Below, piece after piece: positions 55,895-64,000 of a stretch of 64,000 bases of DNA (within the stretch, counting starts at the first letter, position 1; each line of letters begins with the position of its first letter). The translations under genes were made by a program, and so were the position numbers. The notes beneath the pieces are model-generated. The model searched no databases. It worked only from the letters and a program-made list of their open reading frames with translations, and was not told where the DNA came from. Source of the DNA: Pseudoduganella albidiflava (GTDB lineage Bacteria > Pseudomonadota > Gammaproteobacteria > Burkholderiales > Burkholderiaceae_D); contig NZ_CP036401.1 of the NCBI RefSeq assembly GCF_004322755.1, positions 5,270,001 through 5,334,000 of the forward strand, read 5' to 3'.

Positions 55895-56844
55895 ACTGCG
55901 TGATCGCGAACGTGATTACGCACGGCGCCAGGGTCAGGGAGTTCCACCTGCGCCGCGCGGACGGCCAGTCGCTGCCGGCATGGCGCGCGGGCGACCATGT
56001 GGTGCTGTCGTTCGCTTCGGCCGATGGCCGCCGTTTCGAGAACCGCTATTCGCTGGTCGGCCAGCCGGGCGATGCGGAGGTCTACCGGATTGCCGTGCAG
56101 CGCGAGCCTCGCGGGTGTGGCGGGTCGGTATGCCTGCACGATGAATTCCACGCCGGCAGTGCGATCGATGTGGCCGGGCCATGCAGCAGCTTCCCCTTAG
56201 GTTCCGCCCATGTACCCGGGGCGCGCGTGCTGCTGGTCGCGGGCGGCATCGGCATCACGCCGCTGGTGTCGATGGCCCATACGTTGAGCATGCAGGGCGC
56301 GGCCTTCACGCTGCACTACCTCGCACGCACCCAAGCCGACCTGTTCTTGCTCGACGAGCTGCGCGCCATCCCGGGAGGCGAGGTGATCACCCACCTGTCG
56401 CAGGGGTCCGGACTGGCCGATCTCGATGCCCTGCTCGGCGCTTTCGCGGAAGGCGACAGTGTGTATGCCTGCGGACCGGTCGCGCTGCTGCAGGCACTCG
56501 CCGATGCCGGCCGCCGCCAAGGCTGGCCGCAAGATGCGCTACGCTACGAAAGCTTCGGCAGCCGCGCCGAAATGTCCGATGGACCGCTGACGGTGGAGCT
56601 GGCGCTGTCGGGCATCACCGTGGAAGTGGCACCGGGCACTCCGATCCTGGATGCGCTGATCGCCGCCGATGCCTTCGTGTCGTACGACTGCCGGCGCGGC
56701 GAATGCGGCAACTGCTATACCCCGGTGCTGGCGGGAACGCCGTTGCACCGGGATGTCTGCCTGACGCCCGCGATGCGTGGTGCCGGCATGTGCACCTGTG
56801 TCTCGTGGGCTGCCGCGCCGGGCCGGCTCGTGCTGGAAATCTGA
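55891..56844 (+). CDS. PDR/VanB-type oxidoreductase (FAD, NAD, C-terminal 2Fe-2S)
   Basis: 317 residues. FAD motif NRYSLVGQPG, NAD motif VAGGIGITPLVSMA and YACGPVALL, then a C-terminal plant-type ferredoxin with CRRGECGNC and a distant Cys (TCVSW). This is the phthalate dioxygenase reductase / VanB order. It transfers electrons from NAD(P)H, presumably to the coupled flavoprotein or an oxygenase elsewhere. Confidence 0.9.
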   Translation: MNCVIANVITHGARVREFHLRRADGQSLPAWRAGDHVVLSFASADGRRFENRYSLVGQPGDAEVYRIAVQREPRGCGGSVCLHDEFHAGSAIDVAGPCSSFPLGSAHVPGARVLLVAGGIGITPLVSMAHTLSMQGAAFTLHYLARTQADLFLLDELRAIPGGEVITHLSQGSGLADLDALLGAFAEGDSVYACGPVALLQALADAGRRQGWPQDALRYESFGSRAEMSDGPLTVELALSGITVEVAPGTPILDALIAADAFVSYDCRRGECGNCYTPVLAGTPLHRDVCLTPAMRGAGMCTCVSWAAAPGRLVLEI

Positions 56845-56848
56845 ACTT

Positions 56849-56905
56849 CGCTTCGAACCTTGAACCTTGAACTTTGCACCTCGAACTTTGCACCCTAAAC
56901 CTCAT
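56849..56905. repeat. Short degenerate repeat between operon genes
   Basis: CTTCGAACCTTGAACCTTGAACTTTGCACC-like units (CGAACTTTGCACC twice) fill the gap before the DUF1348 gene. Confidence 0.5.
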
Positions 56906-56918
56906 CCTGGAGATTGCC

Positions 56919-57398
56919 ATGGCTGTCGATATCGAACCCCGCCCACCCCTGCCCCCCTTCACCCGCGACAGCGCCATCCGCAAAGTGCGGCTCGCCGAAG
57001 ACGGATGGAACGCGCGCGATCCCCTGCGGGTGAGCCTGGCCTATACGCCGGACAGCAAATGGCGCAACCGCGCCGAATTCGTCAACGGGCGGGAAGAGAT
57101 CGTGCAGATGCTGTCCCGCAAATGGGCCCGGGAGCTGGAATACCGGCTGATCAAGGAACTGTGGGCATTCGAGGGCAACCGGATCGCCGTGCGCTATGCC
57201 TATGAGTGGCGCGACGATTCGGGCAACTGGTTCCGTTCATATGGCAACGAGAACTGGGAGTTCGACGAGCACGGGCTGATGGCGCGGCGCTTCGCCTGCA
57301 TCAACGACCTGCCGATCAGGGAAGAGGATCGCAAGTTCCGCTGGCCACAGGGCCGGCGGCCGGACGATCATCCCGGCTTGAGCGACCTGGGGCTGTGA
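56919..57398 (+). CDS. NTF2-like DUF1348 protein
   Basis: 159 residues from ATG at 56919 with GGAG upstream. [30 protein letters not shown] and [20 protein letters not shown] are DUF1348. Small NTF2-fold proteins of unknown activity. Third gene of the oxidoreductase operon. Confidence 0.85.
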   Translation: MAVDIEPRPPLPPFTRDSAIRKVRLAEDGWNARDPLRVSLAYTPDSKWRNRAEFVNGREEIVQMLSRKWARELEYRLIKELWAFEGNRIAVRYAYEWRDDSGNWFRSYGNENWEFDEHGLMARRFACINDLPIREEDRKFRWPQGRRPDDHPGLSDLGL

Positions 57399-57454
57399 AT
57401 AGTGGCGGGGCGCCATGGTGGAATCCGGCGCCCTGCTTTTCAAAAAACGCGGAT

Positions 57455-57482
57455 AAAAAAAAGCCGGCTTATCGGCCGGCTT
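57455..57482 (-). terminator. Terminator of small RNA unit A
   Basis: AAGCCGGC pairs with GCCGGCTT; the minus strand continues with eight T. Confidence 0.9.
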
Positions 57483-57600
57483 GAATCCAATTCTGTAGAG
57501 AGTTGGAGGAGACAGATGAATCATCCCATTTTCGCGGCAGGCATGCCAATTGATTGTTGGGATAGTGCTCATCACCGCGGTGAATGATTGAAAGCGATTC
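57455..57600 (-). ncRNA. Predicted small RNA unit A with CUCCUCC loop
   Basis: Minus strand: CUGU (57515-57512) and ACAG (57496-57493) can close a loop beginning CUCCUCC; a strong terminator with eight U follows 10 bases on. About 100 upstream bases are shared with unit B (AAUCGCUUUCA, UCACCGCGG, CAAUCAAUUGGCA). The promoter is not clear; processing from the hydrolase mRNA is possible. An alternative plus-strand reading as a 23-aa peptide is discussed under rejected items. Confidence 0.55.
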
Positions 57601-57750
57601 AAGTATTCGGCGTCTTTTCGGCGTGTTTTCGGCATTCGTTCTCCCGCCTGCCGTGCGCAGGCGAGGGGTCCCGGCCAGTGCGCATTCGACAGCCAGCCGA
57701 TCGGCCGGTCAACGCGATATTCGGATTTCCGCTACCTGCGCCGGACGCAC

Positions 57751-57781
57751 AAAAAAAATGGCCGGCGCATCGCGCCGGCCA
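57751..57781 (-). terminator. Terminator of small RNA unit B
   Basis: GGCCGGCGC pairs perfectly with GCGCCGGCC; the minus strand continues with ATTTTTTTT. Confidence 0.92.
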
Positions 57782-57915
57782 AAATCCAATTCTGTGAAGA
57801 GTTGGAGGAGACAGGTGCATCATTTCATTTTATCGACCGGCTTGCCAATTGATTGTTCGGATAGCCATCATCACCGCGGCGAATAATTAAACATAATTCA
57901 TGCTGAAAGCGATTG
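57751..57915 (-). ncRNA. Predicted small RNA unit B with CUCCUCC loop
   Basis: Same design as unit A, 150 bases upstream on the minus strand: it begins AAUCGCUUUCA and carries CACCUGUCUCCUCC, CUGU/ACAG closing pair and terminator. Shares ACCUGUCUCC with the RNA at 12580. It lies 56 bases after the hydrolase gene's stop. Confidence 0.55.
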
Positions 57916-57970
57916 ATCCCTGCGGTGCTTGTCGACCAGGTCCGATGAACGGTTGCCCGGTGCCGATGGC

Positions 57971-58954
57971 TCAACCCTTGATGAAGGCGAGGATGTCCGC
58001 GTTGATCACGTCCGCATGCGTGGTCGGCATGCCGTGCGGGTAGCCCTTGTAGGTCTTCAGGGTGCCGTTCTTCAGCAGCTTGGCGGACAGCGGACCGGAA
58101 TCGGCGTAAGGCACGATCTGGTCATCGTCGCCGTGCTGCACCAGCACGGGCAGCGAGATCTTCTTCAGGTCTTCGGTGAAATCGGTCTGCGAGAACGCCA
58201 CCACGCCGTCGTAGTGCGCCTTGGCGCCGCCCATCATGCCCTGCCGCCACCAGTTCTGGATCACGCCTTCCTGCGGCTTCACGCCCGGCCGGTTGAAGCC
58301 GTAGAACGGGCCGGATGGCAGGTCGCGGTAGAACTGCGCACGGTTCGTGGCGACCTGCTGCTGGATGCCGTCGAACACGTCCTTCGGCAGGCCGCCCGGG
58401 TTGGAGGCCGACTTGACCATCAGTGGCGGCACCGCGGCGATCAGCACCGCCTTGGCGGCACGCGACTCGCCATGGCGCGCCAGATAGCGCACCACTTCGC
58501 CACCGCCGGTGGAGTGGCCGACGTGGATCGCGCCCTTCAGGTCCAGGTGCTTGACCACGGCGGCCAGGTCGTCGGCATAGTGATCCATGTCGTGGCCCGT
58601 GGCGACCTGGCTCGAACGGCCATGGCCGCGGCGGTCGTGAGCGACGACGCGGAAGCCCTGCGCCACGAAGAACATCATCTGCGCATCCCAGTCGTCGGAA
58701 CTGAGCGGCCAGCCATGCGAGAACACGATCGGCGTGCCGCTGCCCCAGTCCTTGTAGAAGATCTCCACGCCATCCTTGGTGGTGACAGTGCTCGTAGCCA
58801 TGCGCGATTTTCCTTTCGTGGTGGGTTGCGCACCCGCCGCGGCGTGCGCGGGTGCGATGGTGCTCATCCAGGCCAGCGGCAATGCCGCCGCGCTGCCGCC
58901 GGCGAGGAGGATGTGCCGGCGTTTCTGGTCGATGTTCTTGTCTTCGGTTGTCAT
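57971..58954 (-). CDS. Exported alpha/beta hydrolase (non-heme chloroperoxidase-like)
   Basis: 327 residues from ATG at 58954. The N-terminus has [19 protein letters not shown], a possible twin-arginine signal, then the enzyme proper from [20 protein letters not shown]. Nucleophile Ser148 in GHSTGGGE, oxyanion [10 protein letters not shown], late HGMPTTH. This is the cofactor-free haloperoxidase/esterase group. The upstream frame is open, but the ribosome site (CAGGGACC) favours this start. Confidence 0.87.
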   Translation of the reverse strand: MTTEDKNIDQKRRHILLAGGSAAALPLAWMSTIAPAHAAAGAQPTTKGKSRMATSTVTTKDGVEIFYKDWGSGTPIVFSHGWPLSSDDWDAQMMFFVAQGFRVVAHDRRGHGRSSQVATGHDMDHYADDLAAVVKHLDLKGAIHVGHSTGGGEVVRYLARHGESRAAKAVLIAAVPPLMVKSASNPGGLPKDVFDGIQQQVATNRAQFYRDLPSGPFYGFNRPGVKPQEGVIQNWWRQGMMGGAKAHYDGVVAFSQTDFTEDLKKISLPVLVQHGDDDQIVPYADSGPLSAKLLKNGTLKTYKGYPHGMPTTHADVINADILAFIKG

Positions 58955-59168
58955 CTGTGTGGTCCCTGTTCTGGTGTGCGGCTGCCTGCCCGGTGGCTTG
59001 CGTTTGCCGCTGGTTCGATTGGCTTGCGCCGCGATTGCCAATGCGGTCATTGTCGGAGCTGCGGGAGCGGCGGTCCAGCCATCCAAAGGAATAGGCCGAG
59101 CCAGAAAAAATGGGGGAGGCGGAGGCGGCGAAGCGCGCTTTGGGGAAACCGACCGGCCCGACCGGCCG

Positions 59169-59897
59169 TCAATCAGGCTCGATCACCAGCTGGACGGCGG
59201 CGCTGCTGAAGCTGGAGATGCCGTATTCGAACGGCTTGCCATCCTGGTCGACGTAGACGGTTTCCACGTACAGGATCGGCAGGGAGGCCGGCTGGCCGAG
59301 CTGCTGCGCCACCTCGTTGCCCGGCATGCGCGCCGTGATGCGGCTCAGTTTGCGCTGGAACTGCGTGATGCCGAACCGCGCCAGCGCGACGTGGGTCTTG
59401 CCGGCTTCCCGGTAAGCCTCGCCGAAGCCTTCGAAGCGCGGCAGCGGGAAGTATTGCGTGCACACGCCGATCACCTTGCCGTCCACCACGTCCAGCGAAT
59501 CGATGGCCAGCGTTTTCGCACGCGAGGAGAGTTCCAGCAGCGCGGCGATGTCGGCCGGCGGGCGCACGCTTTCCCAGCCGAGGATCTCGCTCTTGCCGAC
59601 GCGGCGCGCCTTGACGACGCTATGCGCAAGCCGGGTGCGCCGGCCGATCCGGTAGTCGAGGAAATCCTCGCGCACGAAGGTGCCGCGGCCGTGCACCACT
59701 TCCACCATGCCCTGCTCGACCAGCGCCTTGACCGCCTGCCGCACCGTATGGCGGTTGACGGCGAAGCGCTCGGCCAGCTCGATTTCGTTCGGCAGACGGC
59801 CCAGCAGGCGGCCAGCGAGGATATCGCTGCCCAGCGACTCCTGGATCTGCTTCCAGACGGTGGTGCCGGCCTGGCGAACGATCAAATTTTCGGACAT
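59169..59897 (-). CDS. phnF: PhnF-type GntR/UTRA regulator
   Basis: 242 residues. GntR winged helix at the N-terminus ([29 protein letters not shown]) and a UTRA effector domain (about 90-235). It is the last gene of the phosphonate cluster and probably regulates it. 82 bases lie between it and phnWX. Confidence 0.9.
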   Translation of the reverse strand: MSENLIVRQAGTTVWKQIQESLGSDILAGRLLGRLPNEIELAERFAVNRHTVRQAVKALVEQGMVEVVHGRGTFVREDFLDYRIGRRTRLAHSVVKARRVGKSEILGWESVRPPADIAALLELSSRAKTLAIDSLDVVDGKVIGVCTQYFPLPRFEGFGEAYREAGKTHVALARFGITQFQRKLSRITARMPGNEVAQQLGQPASLPILYVETVYVDQDGKPFEYGISSFSSAAVQLVIEPD

Positions 59898-59979
59898 TCA
59901 GCAGCACTCCATCGGGCGAAAATACACCGCGGCGATTGTCGCATATTTGCCATGGGCGCGGTGGCGGCCATCGCGGCGG

Positions 59980-61905
59980 TCAAGGCCGCTCGCCCCGTGC
60001 CAGCCGGGCGTCGATCCGCGCGATCACTTCCGGCAGGTCGGCAATCGTGCCGATAACGTAATGGGCGCCGGCCGCCCGCAGCGTGGCGGCCGCCGCATCG
60101 AAGCGCCGTTCGCGTTCCTCCCCCGGCAGGGCGGCCAACTCCTGCTCCGCCAGGCCGACTTCGTTGCCCGACAGCGCGACACCCACCGTCCACATGCCTG
60201 CCGCCAGGCCTTCCGCGATGCCAGGCACGGTGTCGTCCACTTTCACGCAGGCCCGCACGTCGGTCACGCCCAGCGCCACCACGTTGTCCAGCGCCATCCA
60301 TGGCCCCGGGCGGCCACCGGCCGGCAGGTCGTCGGTGGCGACCACGTGATCGACCACCAGTCCGTCGGCGGCGGCCCTGGGCAGCAGCCTGTCCACCACC
60401 ACGCGCGGATAGCCGGTGCACGAGCCGATCTTCACGCCGCGCGCCCGCAACGCCGCCAGCACATCCACCGCGCCGGCGATCGGTGCCGAGTACTGGCCGA
60501 CGCGCTCGACCTGCAGCGGCAGGAAGGCGCTGTACAGCGTGTCGACGTCGCTGTCCGTCATCGGTGCGCCGAAGCGCTGCTGCCAGCGCTGGGCCACGCC
60601 GTCCTGGCGGCCGAGCGCCTGGATATGGTCCCACTTGGCCAGGCCCATCGGCACGCGCGCTTCGGCCAGCGAGATGCGCACGCCGAAGCCTTCGAACGCG
60701 TCGATGAGCACCTGGGTCGGTGCGAAGGAGCCGAAATCCACCATTGTGCCGGCCCAGTCGAAGATGACGGCCTGCACTCCACCTTCGCAGGGCGCCGCGC
60801 GGCGCGGCCGCGAGATGCCCATTTCGCCCAGCACGGTGGCCACCGCGGCGACCGCGCGCTCGATATCGGCGGCTTCGATGGCGCCGATGCAGCCGACACG
60901 GAACGTTTCCACCGCGGTCAGCTTGCCGGGGTACAGGATCACGCCGTGTTCCTTGACGCGGCGATAGAACTCGCCGAAGTTCCAGTTCGGGTGATCCGGC
61001 GCATACACGGTGACGATGATGGGCGCCTGCACGTCGGCCGGCAGGAAGGAGCGCAGGCCGATGGCCGCCAGTCCTTCGACGAGCGCCTTGCAGTTGGCGC
61101 TGTAGCGGGCCAGCCGCGCGGGCTGGCCGCCCTGCTCTTCATACTGGTCCAGCGCGCAATCGAACGCGGCCACCACGTGGGTCGGCGGCGTGTAGCGCCA
61201 CTGGCCGGTACGGTGCATGTAGCGCCACTGGTCGTGCAGGTCCAGCGACAGCGAATGCGCGCGGCCCTCTGCCTGCTCGAGTGCGGCGCGGCGCACCAGC
61301 ACGAAGCCCATGCCCGGCACGCCTTCCAGGCACTTGTTGCTGGAGCCGATAACCGCCTCGAACGCCAGCTCGCGGCACGACAGCGGCAAGGCGCCGAAGG
61401 CACTCATGGCGTCGATCACCAGCGCGCGGCCGGCCGCAGCCACCTCGGCGGCGATGGCCGGCAGCGGATTGAGAATGCCGGTGCTGGTTTCGCAGTGGAT
61501 CACGCCGACGTGGGTGATGTGCGGATCGGCGGCCAGCCGTGCGCGCACGACGGCCGGATCGACGGCGGACGTCTCGCCGAAATCCTCCACCTCGACGCGG
61601 CGGCCCATGACAGCGGCCAGCTGAGCCATCCGCTTGCCGTAGGCGCCGTTCGCCAGCACCAGCAGCTTGCCGTCACGCGGCACCAGGGTACCGATGGCCG
61701 CTTCCACGGCAAAGGTACCGGAGCCCTGCAGCGGCACGCAAACATAGTCGTCGCCGCCGTCGATGATGCCGACCAGGCGGCGGCCGATGCGCGCGGTCAG
61801 CGCGTTGAAGTCGCCGTCCCACGATCCCCAGTCGTATTGCATGGCGTTCTTCGTACGGGCGGTGGTGGTCAGGGGGCCGGGAGTCAGGAGCAGTGGTGCT
61901 TGCAT
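59980..61905 (-). CDS. phnW-phnX: Fused 2-aminoethylphosphonate transaminase and phosphonoacetaldehyde hydrolase
   Basis: 641 residues. Residues 1-365 are Phn[20 protein letters not shown] and the PLP Lys191 in [14 protein letters not shown]. Residues about 377-641 are PhnX: nucleophile in [13 protein letters not shown] and the Schiff-base Lys in [10 protein letters not shown]. Together the two halves take 2-aminoethylphosphonate to phosphonoacetaldehyde and then to acetaldehyde and phosphate. The fusion channels a reactive aldehyde. Both active sites look intact. Confidence 0.93.
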   Translation of the reverse strand: MQAPLLLTPGPLTTTARTKNAMQYDWGSWDGDFNALTARIGRRLVGIIDGGDDYVCVPLQGSGTFAVEAAIGTLVPRDGKLLVLANGAYGKRMAQLAAVMGRRVEVEDFGETSAVDPAVVRARLAADPHITHVGVIHCETSTGILNPLPAIAAEVAAAGRALVIDAMSAFGALPLSCRELAFEAVIGSSNKCLEGVPGMGFVLVRRAALEQAEGRAHSLSLDLHDQWRYMHRTGQWRYTPPTHVVAAFDCALDQYEEQGGQPARLARYSANCKALVEGLAAIGLRSFLPADVQAPIIVTVYAPDHPNWNFGEFYRRVKEHGVILYPGKLTAVETFRVGCIGAIEAADIERAVAAVATVLGEMGISRPRRAAPCEGGVQAVIFDWAGTMVDFGSFAPTQVLIDAFEGFGVRISLAEARVPMGLAKWDHIQALGRQDGVAQRWQQRFGAPMTDSDVDTLYSAFLPLQVERVGQYSAPIAGAVDVLAALRARGVKIGSCTGYPRVVVDRLLPRAAADGLVVDHVVATDDLPAGGRPGPWMALDNVVALGVTDVRACVKVDDTVPGIAEGLAAGMWTVGVALSGNEVGLAEQELAALPGEERERRFDAAAATLRAAGAHYVIGTIADLPEVIARIDARLARGERP

Positions 61906-61930
61906 GGTGTAGTCGAGAGAGGTGAAAAAA

Positions 61931-63664
61931 TCAGTTGGCGCGCCAGCGTTGCAGGCGGTGCCCGCAGTACCAGCCGACGGTGTTCAGCAGCAGCGAGACC
62001 GCGCCGGAACAGGCGACGATCAGCGTGGCCATCGCGGCGGCGGCGGCGGTATCGCCCGCATCGTCCATGTTGAGCACGGCCAGCGAGGCCAGTTCGGTCT
62101 CGGGGCTGTAGAGGAAGATCACGCAGCTGACGGTGGTCATGCTGGAAACGAACAGGTAGCGGAAAACGTTCAGCAGCGACGGCAGCACGATGGGCAGCGT
62201 GACCCGCAGGCAGCACACCCACCAGCCCTGCCCCAGGCTGCGCGACGCGGCTTCGATCTCGCCGTCGATCTGGCGCAGCGACGTGGTCAGCGTCATGTGG
62301 GCGGTGGTATAGAAGTGGCAGACGCACGACGCCGCCATCAGCGTCATGCCGCCGTACAGGCCATGCAGCGGATTGGCGGGATGGCTGAAGAACATGGCAT
62401 AGCCCAGCCCCAGCACCATGCCCGGCACCGCCATCGGGACGACGGCGATGGCGCGCACCAGCAGGGCCGCGCCGGGCGCCACCGGCTGCTTTTCCAGCAG
62501 GTAGGCGTTGACGAATACCAGCAGCGTGCCGGCGAGTGCGCTGGCGCCGGACAGCACGAAGCTGTTGCGGAAGGCGTCCCAGCCGCCGCCATCCTGGTGC
62601 TCGAAATCGAAGTGCGCCAGCGTCAGGCTCATGTCGTACGGCCACAGCTTGATGAAAGCGGCGGCCACCGCCGCGCCGGCCAGCGCCAGCAGGAACACGG
62701 CGACCGCGCCGCAGGCCAGCGACAGCAGCATGTCGCGCCCGGCGTGCGGCCTGGCGTGATACTGCACGGAGCGTCCCGTCATGCCGGCCTGTGCGCGCCG
62801 GGCCACGCGCCGCTGGATGGCGAAGCTGGCCAGCGCCGGCAGCAGCAACAGCAGGCCAATGACGGCGCCGCGCCCGAAGTCATGTTGGCCGATCACCTGC
62901 TTGTAGGCTTCCAGCGCCAGCACGCTGGTCTGGCCGCCGATCACCTTGGGCACGCCGAAATCCGTGGCGGCCATGGTCAGTACCAGCGTGGCGGCCGATA
63001 CCAGGCCATAGCGGGCATTGGGCAGCGTGATCGTGATGAAGCGCCGCAGCCTGCCGGCGCCCAGCGTTTCGGCGGCCTCGTAGAGCCGCGCATCGGCCAC
63101 CGACAGCGCCGCGGTCAGCACCAGCAGCGCGTGGGGAAATGTGTAGAAGGCTTCGCCCAGCACGATGCCGAGCGGCCCGTAGATGCTGGCACCGGCAGGT
63201 AGAACGGCCAGCCAGCCCTTCAGCAATCCCTGGTTGCCGAACAGGTAGACCAGCGAGATGGCCGGCATCAGCGACGGTGCCAGCAGCGGCGCCAGGCAGA
63301 CCAGGCGCAGCACCGGCTTGCCGGCGATGCGCGAGCGGGTCAGCGCGAATGCCACCACGAACGCGGCGGGAAGCACCAGCGCCAGCGTCGCCACCGCGAT
63401 CGTCAGGCTGTTCCACGCGGCGGCCTGGATGCGCGGTTCGGCCACCGTGCGCGCGATATCCGCGATACCGGCCCTCGTGAGAATCGCCAGCAGCGGCAGC
63501 ACGAGAAACGCCAGCAGCACGGCAAGGCACAGCCATTGCAGCAGCGCAGCGAAGCGGTCGCCGGCACCGCGCACGCCTGGCATCGCCGCGCCGCGCAGTC
63601 CCGGAATCACGCCGCCGCGCGGAAGCGCCGGCAGCAGCGCAGGCAGCAAGGAGCGGCCGTTCAT
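61931..63664 (-). CDS. 2-aminoethylphosphonate ABC transporter permease (two domains fused)
   Basis: 577 residues with about twelve hydrophobic segments in two permease domains; the first has [28 protein letters not shown] and the second [16 protein letters not shown], both fitting the EAA loop position. Matches the single-chain PhnU/V-type permease of the aminoethylphosphonate importer. Starts with ATG overlapping the ATPase stop (ATGA). Confidence 0.9.
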   Translation of the reverse strand: MNGRSLLPALLPALPRGGVIPGLRGAAMPGVRGAGDRFAALLQWLCLAVLLAFLVLPLLAILTRAGIADIARTVAEPRIQAAAWNSLTIAVATLALVLPAAFVVAFALTRSRIAGKPVLRLVCLAPLLAPSLMPAISLVYLFGNQGLLKGWLAVLPAGASIYGPLGIVLGEAFYTFPHALLVLTAALSVADARLYEAAETLGAGRLRRFITITLPNARYGLVSAATLVLTMAATDFGVPKVIGGQTSVLALEAYKQVIGQHDFGRGAVIGLLLLLPALASFAIQRRVARRAQAGMTGRSVQYHARPHAGRDMLLSLACGAVAVFLLALAGAAVAAAFIKLWPYDMSLTLAHFDFEHQDGGGWDAFRNSFVLSGASALAGTLLVFVNAYLLEKQPVAPGAALLVRAIAVVPMAVPGMVLGLGYAMFFSHPANPLHGLYGGMTLMAASCVCHFYTTAHMTLTTSLRQIDGEIEAASRSLGQGWWVCCLRVTLPIVLPSLLNVFRYLFVSSMTTVSCVIFLYSPETELASLAVLNMDDAGDTAAAAAMATLIVACSGAVSLLLNTVGWYCGHRLQRWRAN

Positions 63665-64000
63665 GCCGCACCATCGATGAAGTAGCGCACCGCGTGCGGC
63701 GCGATCGATACCGGCACACGCCCGCCCGGCACCAGCAGCGGGTAGCCTGGATCGTTGCGCGACACGTCCACCGTCAGCAGGGCATCGCGGTCGGCCGCCA
63801 GCGACAGCACGGCGCGGCGCACGCCGCCAAGGAAGTCCACCCGCTCGACGATGGCCATCGTCATGCTGCCACCGGCCGACCAGTGCGGCTCGACCCGGAT
63901 ATCCTCCGGGCGGCAGAATGCCGTCGCGACAGGCACCCCGGTCGGCAGGCTGCGGCCGAACGACAGGTCGCCCGAACGAACCACGCCTTCCTCATCCTGC
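63661..64000 (-). CDS. phnT: 2-aminoethylphosphonate ABC transporter ATP-binding protein, C-terminal part
   Basis: Open to the window edge; only the last 112 residues are visible. They look like the TOBE domain of a CUT1/PhnT-type ATPase (CRPEDIRVEP, LTVDVSRNDPG). The Walker motifs lie outside. Assignment rests on the neighbours. Confidence 0.75.
   Translation of the reverse strand, partial: QDEEGVVRSGDLSFGRSLPTGVPVATAFCRPEDIRVEPHWSAGGSMTMAIVERVDFLGGVRRAVLSLAADRDALLTVDVSRNDPGYPLLVPGGRVPVSIAPHAVRYFIDGAA

Noticed and set aside
57516..57886. Two homologous 23-aa plus-strand peptides (MNHPIFAAGMPIDCWDSAHH... and a GTG-start relative) each after GGAGGAG
   Set aside because: The strong ribosome site is the complement of the CUCCUCC loop on the minus strand, both terminators act on the minus strand, and most codon differences are non-synonymous. 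RNA units explain the data better, though the peptides are not excluded.
59680..62073. Long plus-strand frame (about 800 codons) across phnF and phnWX
   Set aside because: Antisense shadow of conserved genes; no start signal or recognisable domain.

Overview
This is a GC-rich chromosomal segment from a betaproteobacterium, most likely Oxalobacteraceae (Massilia, Duganella or Pseudoduganella type). The reasons are the rRNA operon layout (16S, tRNA-Ile, tRNA-Ala, 23S, 5S), a PEP-CTERM secreted protein, several c-di-GMP genes, and families common in that group (DUF4450, DUF5610, NrsF, spondin). The assignment is by recognition; no search was run. No phage, transposase or CRISPR array was seen.

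Layout. 1-405 is the 3' end of a gene of ten TAYSGR[I/V] repeats. 544-5970 holds a small HTH protein, a small hypothetical, an SDR divergent from a ferredoxin-type reductase, an MFS exporter, an HPF/RaiA-like protein and a cobalamin-binding protein. 6061-12480 holds a diguanylate cyclase, a DUF5610 protein, exonuclease I, PyrF and a LemA/TPM operon. 12481-13371 is an 890-base gap with two apparent small-RNA genes. 13372-25127 holds VanZ-like, TraB/GumN and M20 proteins, a hybrid histidine kinase, a luciferase-like monooxygenase, an MFS protein, GluQRS and a PEP-CTERM protein. 25271-30841 contains the most interesting unit: a photoactive-yellow-protein-like receptor (127 aa) followed, with GTGA and ATGA overlaps, by a PAS-PAS-GGDEF and a PAS-GGDEF-EAL protein. 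30946-44312 holds small membrane proteins, a GNAT, a CAP protein, an S24-type regulator with a visible operator, a DUF4450 glycosidase-like protein, a lipoprotein, an SDR/LysR pair, MFS and an AAC(6')-type acetyltransferase. 44615-50400 is a complete minus-strand rRNA operon with two promoters and a truncated extra 5S. 50678-57398 holds a sigma/NrsF pair, a spondin-domain protein, a DsrE-like protein and a LysR-controlled oxidoreductase operon. 57399-57970 carries two tandem small-RNA-like units. 57971-64000 has a secreted hydrolase and a 2-aminoethylphosphonate uptake and degradation operon (ABC transporter, PhnW-PhnX fusion, PhnF), cut by the window edge.

Themes. (1) c-di-GMP signalling is prominent: three proteins with GGDEF domains, two of them coupled to the PYP-like photoreceptor. 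(2) Three short transcripts carry a CUCCUCC (anti-Shine-Dalgarno) loop followed by an intrinsic terminator, resembling the CcsR/'cuckoo' sRNAs of Alphaproteobacteria. (3) Intergenic gaps, mainly between convergent genes, hold modular palindromic repeats, including one nested in another and flanked by a 10-base direct repeat.
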